The notes beneath the pieces were generated by a model. The model ran no database searches. It was not told the DNA's origin and saw only the letters and a list, made by a program, of their open reading frames with translations. DNA of 6,588 nt from JBGTIS01 sp041745535 (lineage in GTDB: Bacteria; Bacteroidota; Bacteroidia; Cytophagales; Cyclobacteriaceae). Shown here one piece after another: positions 1 to 4,545 of the stretch. Both the position numbers and the translations under genes were made by a program. The stretch is from NCBI GenBank assembly GCA_041745535.1, contig JBGTIS010000285.1, positions 1 to 6,588 of the forward strand, given 5' to 3'. The number at the start of each line of letters is the position of its first letter. Position 1 is the first letter of the stretch.

Positions 1-42
1 TCATGCATATACACGTACCCCCTAACTTCCATAACAAGGTTT
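1..42 (-). other. Downstream spacer, possibly the start of another minus-strand gene
   Basis: After the lipoprotein stop codon the minus strand contains AGGGGG followed, nine bases later, by an ATG at 8-6; a second ATG lies at 4-2, and an earlier one at 32-30 opens a frame that stays open to the edge. This would suit a further co-transcribed gene starting at or just past the window edge. There is no hairpin terminator here. Only two or three codons of the best candidate are visible, so no gene can be called. Confidence 0.25.
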
Positions 43-3000
43 TCATTGAATCACTTCTCTTTGATTTCCTCTGAAATCAGTAATCAATACATTAACCATA
101 TCCGGTTCTATCTTTAATTTTCGGGACGACTGAGACAGGTATGTATCGCCATAATAAAATTCCACCCGCCGCTTTCGATTATCATTGTACACGATGTCGG
201 CATAAAAATCACCCTGATTCAGGTTGATCCATTCGGTTTTATTATTATCAGAATTTTCTTTTTTACTGTAAACCACTACGCTATCCTGATTTTGCGTGGC
301 TACCAGCAAATCTTCGCCTGTAGCTGAATGTACTTTGGCCAGTCCTTTGGCATCGCCCGGTACAAAAAATCCGCTTTTTGCTACGGGTATGCTCTTAAAA
401 TTTCCTTTTCCATCGCCTTTTAAATACAACCCTACAAAGGCATCGTGCCGACCGGAAACAGGTTCTATGCTATAATCATTTCCTACCAGTAACAGGTCGA
501 GATTTCCATCCCCATTTACATCTTCGGCTGTCATGCCATACACCGGTGCTACCTGCGCTTCAATGGGTAAAGATTTAATCTCAAACCGACCGTTTCCTTT
601 GTTTTCAATGTAGCTGCTGGTAAGGTCGGTAGCTGTCAGTTTCATGGCATTTTTCCGCTCCTGCTCGTTCCAAAGTTCATCTACAGAAGCTCTGCCGTAA
701 GATTCGTAGGTAGGATATTGTTTACGGATAGATATCAGTTGGCTGATCATATCGTCGCGGGTATGCATGGGAAAAGGCTTCCGGGTTCCATCTTCAGCCT
801 TCATGTAACAAAATACCATAGGGTCCATCAGGCCATTACCATTTAAATCTTTGGCATATAGGGTCATGGGTTCTTCGGGCGTTGCCTTATAATTAGAATT
901 AAGTCCGAGGTTACCTGCTACATAGTCGATGTCGCCATCGTTATCAAAATCGCCGGAAGCCAGGCTATTCCACCAGCCTATGTGCTGGTCAATGCCGGTT
1001 GACTCATTGACCGGCACAAGTGCTTCCCCGGTATTTTTATAAAAAGTAATGGGCATCCATTCTCCCGCTACCACCAGATCTGCCCTGCCATCCTGATCAA
1101 AATCAGACCAGAGCGCGTCGGTGATCATGCCCAAACGATGTAAGGATGGGCAAAATTGGCTGGTAACGTCGATAAACAAGCCGTCCCGGTTCTCTAACAG
1201 AAAACTTTCGGGAGCCGAAGGGTAGGAGCCAGGCACCAATCGGCCACCTACAAACAAATCAAGGTCGCCATCCTGGTCGAAGTCAGCTGCTTTTACACAG
1301 GATCCATTGGAGAACATTTTAGGAAGAGCGGCTTCACTTTTCCGAAATTTTCCTTTTCCGTTATTGAGGTACAACCGATCCTGAATTTCCGGGACATAAA
1401 TTTGAAATTCGTAGCTGCCGCTTACAATATACAAATCGAGATCTTTATCATTATCGGCATCAAAAAACAATACACCCATATCTTCTTCCGGCGAATGGGT
1501 TTCATCAGTAACGCGGGTGGAATCCATAGAAAAATTCCCCAGCCTGTCCTGCATAAAAAACACGCCTCGTATACCCGCCGAACCGCCTACAAAAAAATCG
1601 TCATAACCATTATTATCAATATCGCCCACGGCAATACCAGGCCCATACTGACTTAATTTATGAGGCAGGGTGCGCTGGATATTATAATCGATCGCATCTT
1701 TTTCCTGATGCTTGTATTTAATGCCAAACTGACCTGTTACTGGTTGCAAAAGTGGTGATCGTTTAGTTTGCGCATATTTTTTTCCGTCAGAGGCTTTCGC
1801 GTTTTTATAGGAAACTGTCAGCGTCTGATTTACTTTTACCTGGGTAAGTACCTGTTGTTTGCCATCGGGCCATTGTATTTTTAAAGAATCAATAACAGTT
1901 GTTGATCCCAGGCCAAAATGTGCTTTGGCATCCACAGTAGACAAGTAACCCCGGCAGGGTTGGTGTTGGTATAGTTGCTGTTTGTTTTCATAATAAATAT
2001 GTATGGTAGCGCCAATGCCCTGAGGGTTCTTCTCTGTACCCTGAAACGTTACAGTCAGATAATTTTCACGGGTTTCCTGTACCGTATTTAATGTGTTTTC
2101 ATACACAAAAGCAGGCTCATTGATGTTATTCACCACTATGTCCAGGTCGCCATCGTTATCCAGATCCGCATAAGCACCTCCATTAGAGAATGAGGGTGTA
2201 TGAAGCCCCCAGGCTTTGGTACTGTCGGCAAATATAAATCCACCCGTATTTCTGAAACCATAATTAGGAATGTGTACTTCCGGAAAGTATTTCTCTACCA
2301 TTTCGAGAGAGGCATTGATGTTACCGCCATAATTATCCTGACCATTGTCGTAAACGCTGTAATCAAGATCCGTAACGTCGCGGGGCAGGCCATTGGTAAT
2401 AATCAGGTCCCGAAAGCCATCGTTATCAAAATCGGCCACCAGTGGCGCCCAACTCCAGTCGGTCTGGTATACCCCTGCCATATAGCCCACTTCACTAAAA
2501 ACAGGATGTCCTTCGGGCGTCATACCGGTGTTTAACTGAAGTACGTTGCGGATGTACTGATGCTGATAACTGTATTTGCGGTTGTTAAAATAAGAATGGT
2601 ATTCATTGCCAGCTAACATGGTTTTTTTCCGCATATTATCTTCAGGAAGCATTTCCAACGAAACCAGATCTGTAAAACCGTCGTTGTTGATATCGACCAT
2701 ATCCGTTCCCATGGCATACCAGCCCGTATGCTTAAAATAATCGGTGATGCGGTCGGTAAACGTACCATCCTGATTGTTTACATACAAAATGTCATTGGCC
2801 ACAAAATCGTTGCTTACGTATATGTCTGGCCAGCCATCTAAATTAATATCGGTAACGGCAGCCGCATGGCCAAAGCCTTCTAACAGGATACCAGTTTCCC
2901 GGGAAATATTGGTAAAAGTTTCGTTGCCATTATTCCGGTAAAGCCTGTCGGTATTCATGGCGGTGCCATCGGTTACCTTAGGCCGGTACCGAATGGGCGT

Positions 3001-3693
3001 TCCTATATTATCGATAGCATTGGTGAGCACATACACATCTAAGTCGCCATCCAGGTCATAATCAAAGAAAACGCCCTGCGTACTGTATCCGGTATCGGCC
3101 AGCCCATAAGCTTCGGCAGCCTCTTTAAAAACCGGAACTCCGTTTTCATTGGTTCCCTGATTGATGTACAGCAGGTTTTTTCTACGGAGTGAATCTTTCA
3201 GAAAAGTAGCAGACACGTACATATCCAGCCATCCGTCGGCGTTAATATCTACCACCGACACGCCGGTACACCACCTGCCTTCGCCACCTACTCCAGCGGC
3301 ATTAGTAATATCTTCAAATTTGATAGCACCTTCCTGTTGCCCTTTATTCAGATATAATTTATTGGAAACCATATTGGCAGAAAAATACACGTCTTCCCAT
3401 CCGTCATTATTAAAATCGCCCACGCCCACGCCACCGCCATTGTACAAATAAGCTTCATTCAAAATATTGAGGGTGTCGCTTTCTGTAATTGTATTTTTAA
3501 AATCAACCTTGGTTTGCGAAGCCGGGAGCAATGCAAATAGTGTCGTATTTTTTGGCGTAGCGGTTTCGGAAACGGAGTTGCTATCAGTACAGCCGGCAAT
3601 GATTGATGACATCAAAAAAACGGATAAGGTAAGCTTACATACGGACTTATTTAAAGTCATGAAATTTATTATTTGGGTAATTTTAATATTCAT
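43..3693 (-). CDS. FG-GAP/VCBS-repeat lipoprotein with ASPIC/UnbV domain (CRTAC1-like)
   Basis: Predicted exported lipoprotein of 1216 residues; molecular function unknown, surface binding or scaffolding is the usual guess for this family. Seen: a hydrophobic signal segment (about 20-32) ends in a lipobox I32-A-G-C35. Fourteen DxDxDGxxD-type calcium loops start near residues 93, 149, 211, 282, 334, 421 and 510, then 691, 745, 804, 864, 915, 949 and 1058. They form two sets of seven, consistent with two beta-propellers. Between them lies an ASPIC/UnbV domain (about 544-629) with NPQGIGA, RGYLS, FGLG and WPDGK motifs. The last 65 residues contain a TYLSQSSR segment resembling a degenerate ASPIC end. 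Loop 745 has Lys750 where Gly is usual. The start at 3693 is preferred because GGGAG lies 8 bases upstream; Met12 (3660) would give a more ordinary 24-residue signal peptide but has no such site. The gene follows the ECF sigma gene by 96 bases and may be its target. The family call is secure, the role is not. Confidence 0.93.
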   Translation of the reverse strand: MNIKITQIINFMTLNKSVCKLTLSVFLMSSIIAGCTDSNSVSETATPKNTTLFALLPASQTKVDFKNTITESDTLNILNEAYLYNGGGVGVGDFNNDGWEDVYFSANMVSNKLYLNKGQQEGAIKFEDITNAAGVGGEGRWCTGVSVVDINADGWLDMYVSATFLKDSLRRKNLLYINQGTNENGVPVFKEAAEAYGLADTGYSTQGVFFDYDLDGDLDVYVLTNAIDNIGTPIRYRPKVTDGTAMNTDRLYRNNGNETFTNISRETGILLEGFGHAAAVTDINLDGWPDIYVSNDFVANDILYVNNQDGTFTDRITDYFKHTGWYAMGTDMVDINNDGFTDLVSLEMLPEDNMRKKTMLAGNEYHSYFNNRKYSYQHQYIRNVLQLNTGMTPEGHPVFSEVGYMAGVYQTDWSWAPLVADFDNDGFRDLIITNGLPRDVTDLDYSVYDNGQDNYGGNINASLEMVEKYFPEVHIPNYGFRNTGGFIFADSTKAWGLHTPSFSNGGAYADLDNDGDLDIVVNNINEPAFVYENTLNTVQETRENYLTVTFQGTEKNPQGIGATIHIYYENKQQLYQHQPCRGYLSTVDAKAHFGLGSTTVIDSLKIQWPDGKQQVLTQVKVNQTLTVSYKNAKASDGKKYAQTKRSPLLQPVTGQFGIKYKHQEKDAIDYNIQRTLPHKLSQYGPGIAVGDIDNNGYDDFFVGGSAGIRGVFFMQDRLGNFSMDSTRVTDETHSPEEDMGVLFFDADNDKDLDLYIVSGSYEFQIYVPEIQDRLYLNNGKGKFRKSEAALPKMFSNGSCVKAADFDQDGDLDLFVGGRLVPGSYPSAPESFLLENRDGLFIDVTSQFCPSLHRLGMITDALWSDFDQDGRADLVVAGEWMPITFYKNTGEALVPVNESTGIDQHIGWWNSLASGDFDNDGDIDYVAGNLGLNSNYKATPEEPMTLYAKDLNGNGLMDPMVFCYMKAEDGTRKPFPMHTRDDMISQLISIRKQYPTYESYGRASVDELWNEQERKNAMKLTATDLTSSYIENKGNGRFEIKSLPIEAQVAPVYGMTAEDVNGDGNLDLLLVGNDYSIEPVSGRHDAFVGLYLKGDGKGNFKSIPVAKSGFFVPGDAKGLAKVHSATGEDLLVATQNQDSVVVYSKKENSDNNKTEWINLNQGDFYADIVYNDNRKRRVEFYYGDTYLSQSSRKLKIEPDMVNVLITDFRGNQREVIQ
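934..952. repeat. Intragenic 19-base repeat, copy 1
   Basis: The plus strand reads gccatcgttatcaaaatcg, identical to 2416-2434. On the coding strand it encodes DFDNDG of the calcium loop at residues 915-923. The identity probably reflects the shared protein motif and codon preference, though identical codons across 19 bases leave room for past duplication or gene conversion between loops. Confidence 0.8.
2416..2434. repeat. Intragenic 19-base repeat, copy 2
   Basis: Identical to 934-952 and encoding DFDNDG of the loop at residues 421-429, in the other half of the lipoprotein. A related 15-base stretch, gtcgccatcgttatc, is shared between 931-945 and 2146-2160. The repeat belongs to the protein's loop array and is not a mobile element. 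Confidence 0.8.
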
Positions 3694-3701
3694 GTGGTTA
3701 T

Positions 3702-3706
3702 CTCCC
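3702..3706 (-). promoter_or_regulatory. Ribosome binding site of the FG-GAP lipoprotein gene
   Basis: The minus strand reads GGGAG, eight bases before the ATG at 3693. This decides the start choice: the alternative in-frame ATG at 3660 is preceded only by A/T-rich sequence. Many Bacteroidota genes lack a clear Shine-Dalgarno sequence, so its presence here is informative but not proof. Confidence 0.6.
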
Positions 3707-3739
3707 TATCAACAATGTCAACTATATAGTAAGTGCCAT

Positions 3740-3767
3740 GAACAGGCCCAATCCCCTACTGGTTACA
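3740..3767 (-). promoter_or_regulatory. Candidate ECF-type promoter upstream of the lipoprotein gene
   Basis: On the minus strand TGTAACC (3767-3761) is followed after 17 bases by GTTC (3743-3740). An AAC-containing -35 element is typical of ECF sigma factor promoters, and the spacing fits. The stretch between the boxes contains GGGG and GGGCC and is more GC-rich than the A/T-rich DNA around it. A transcript starting near 3732 would have a leader of about 40 bases before the ATG at 3693. The -10 element is not a canonical match, so this is a hypothesis based on position and the -35 resemblance. If right, the sigma factor encoded just upstream is the natural candidate to read it. Confidence 0.35.
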
Positions 3768-3789
3768 GAAAATTTTTTTGGAAAGAAAT

Positions 3790-4365
3790 TCAGGATAAGA
3801 AAAAGATAGCTAATAAAGCCGACTCTTTTAAGGCCAGACGCAAATATTTCAGCGCTTTGGTAATTTGGTTTTCTACGGTTTTAGGAGAAATATCAAGGCG
3901 TTGGGCAATTTCCTTGATAGAAAGATTTTCGTTTCTGCTTAATTTAAAAACTTCTCTGCACCGCTCAGGCAATGTATTCACGCTTTTGTTATAGGATTCC
4001 TGCAACTGATTAAAATTTACAATTTGCTCGGTTTGTTCCACAAATGAAATATGATTCATGCGTTCAAGATGCGTTTTAGAAATATTGTTACTTCTGAGGT
4101 AATTAAATACCTGATTCCTGACCATGCCATACAGATAGGCTGATAAACAGGAAATTAGGGTATCTTTCCTTTTCATCCACAGGTCAGTAAAAACCTCCTG
4201 AACGATATCTTCACTGGCCCCATGATTTTTGATTACCTTATAAGCAGCGTAATACATTTTAGACCAGTACCTGTCGTAAATTTCATCGAAAGCCTGAAAG
4301 TTACTAAGTCTGACCAGTTTCCACAGATCCGCATCGCTATAAGTAGAAAAATCTTCCGGAGACAT
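3790..4365 (-). CDS. ECF-family RNA polymerase sigma-70 factor
   Basis: Cytoplasmic alternative sigma factor of 191 residues, a normal length for Bacteroidota ECF factors. It should bind core RNA polymerase and direct it to a small promoter set. Seen: the N-terminus carries the usual YSDADLWKLVR lead-in. Region 2 spans about 25-92, with the DEIYDRYW helix, SEDIVQEVFTDLW (51-63, the core-binding 2.2 segment) and AYLYGMVRNQVFNYLR (76-91, promoter -10 recognition). Region 4 spans about 125-176, with LPERCREVF and a helix-turn-helix at LSIKEIAQRLDISPKTVENQ (148-167) for -35 recognition. The tail ALLAIFFL (183-190) is strongly hydrophobic, a feature often seen in this phylum's ECF factors. No clear Shine-Dalgarno precedes the ATG, but no better start exists and the N-terminus fits the family. 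No FecR-type anti-sigma gene follows; the next gene is the FG-GAP lipoprotein. The family call is firm; its regulon and controlling signal are not visible. Confidence 0.95.
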   Translation of the reverse strand: MSPEDFSTYSDADLWKLVRLSNFQAFDEIYDRYWSKMYYAAYKVIKNHGASEDIVQEVFTDLWMKRKDTLISCLSAYLYGMVRNQVFNYLRSNNISKTHLERMNHISFVEQTEQIVNFNQLQESYNKSVNTLPERCREVFKLSRNENLSIKEIAQRLDISPKTVENQITKALKYLRLALKESALLAIFFLS

Positions 4366-4545
4366 GAAAGCGATAAATTAGATTGAAAATATGCTATTTT
4401 AAACCAGTAAAATTTAGCCAATTTAATAATTAGGCAACAAACGTCAAATTTTATTTTTTTATTTCTAATTTCCAATCAATTGAATTTATGTGTGTTGAAG
4501 GTAATATGTAATTGGGTAATTCAGTAGAAAATTTTTGCTCGCGGT
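4366..4545. other. AT-rich 180-base intergenic spacer
   Basis: This spacer separates the metallohydrolase stop from the sigma factor start. It is strongly A/T-rich, with a T-run around 4449-4461 on the plus strand. I see no tRNA, no conserved leader structure and no GC-rich hairpin followed by a T-tract that would act as an intrinsic terminator for the upstream gene. A small palindrome, TCAATTGA, lies within 4471-4490. A possible promoter for the sigma gene is listed separately. The gap suggests the sigma gene is transcribed independently of the metallohydrolase, which is inference. Confidence 0.6.
4445..4475 (-). promoter_or_regulatory. Possible housekeeping (Bacteroidota-type) promoter for the sigma gene
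   Basis: The minus strand shows TTGG (4475-4472), an 18-base spacer, then TAAAATTTG (4453-4445). The primary-sigma consensus in Bacteroidota is a TTTG-like -33 box and TAnnTTTG at -7. This match has one extra base inside the -7 element and a partial -33 box. Transcription from it would start near 4438, leaving a leader of about 70 bases before the ATG at 4365. In such A/T-rich DNA a chance match is quite possible. Confidence 0.3.

Noticed and set aside
934..3453. A CRISPR or tandem DNA repeat array suggested by recurring gccatc-type strings
   Set aside because: The recurring strings are unevenly spaced, in one reading frame, and encode the DxDxDG loops of the lipoprotein.
43..3693. An integrin- or phytase-like enzymatic role for the FG-GAP protein
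   Set aside because: The calcium-loop repeats resemble integrin alpha propellers, but no catalytic motif is visible and the ASPIC/UnbV domain points to the CRTAC1-like family, whose function is unknown.
3467..3994. A 175-codon plus-strand frame spanning the spacer and both flanking gene ends
   Set aside because: It is antisense to the well-supported lipoprotein and sigma genes, has no recognisable domain, and its composition looks like a reverse-strand shadow.
4233..4475. An 80-codon minus-strand frame overlapping the start of the sigma factor gene
   Set aside because: It overlaps the sigma factor's conserved region 2 coding sequence in another frame and has no family features; the sigma frame is clearly the real one.
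4521..4545. A terminator after the metallohydrolase gene
   Set aside because: The only symmetry is an A/T stretch (GAAAATTTTTGC); there is no GC-rich stem followed by a T-run.
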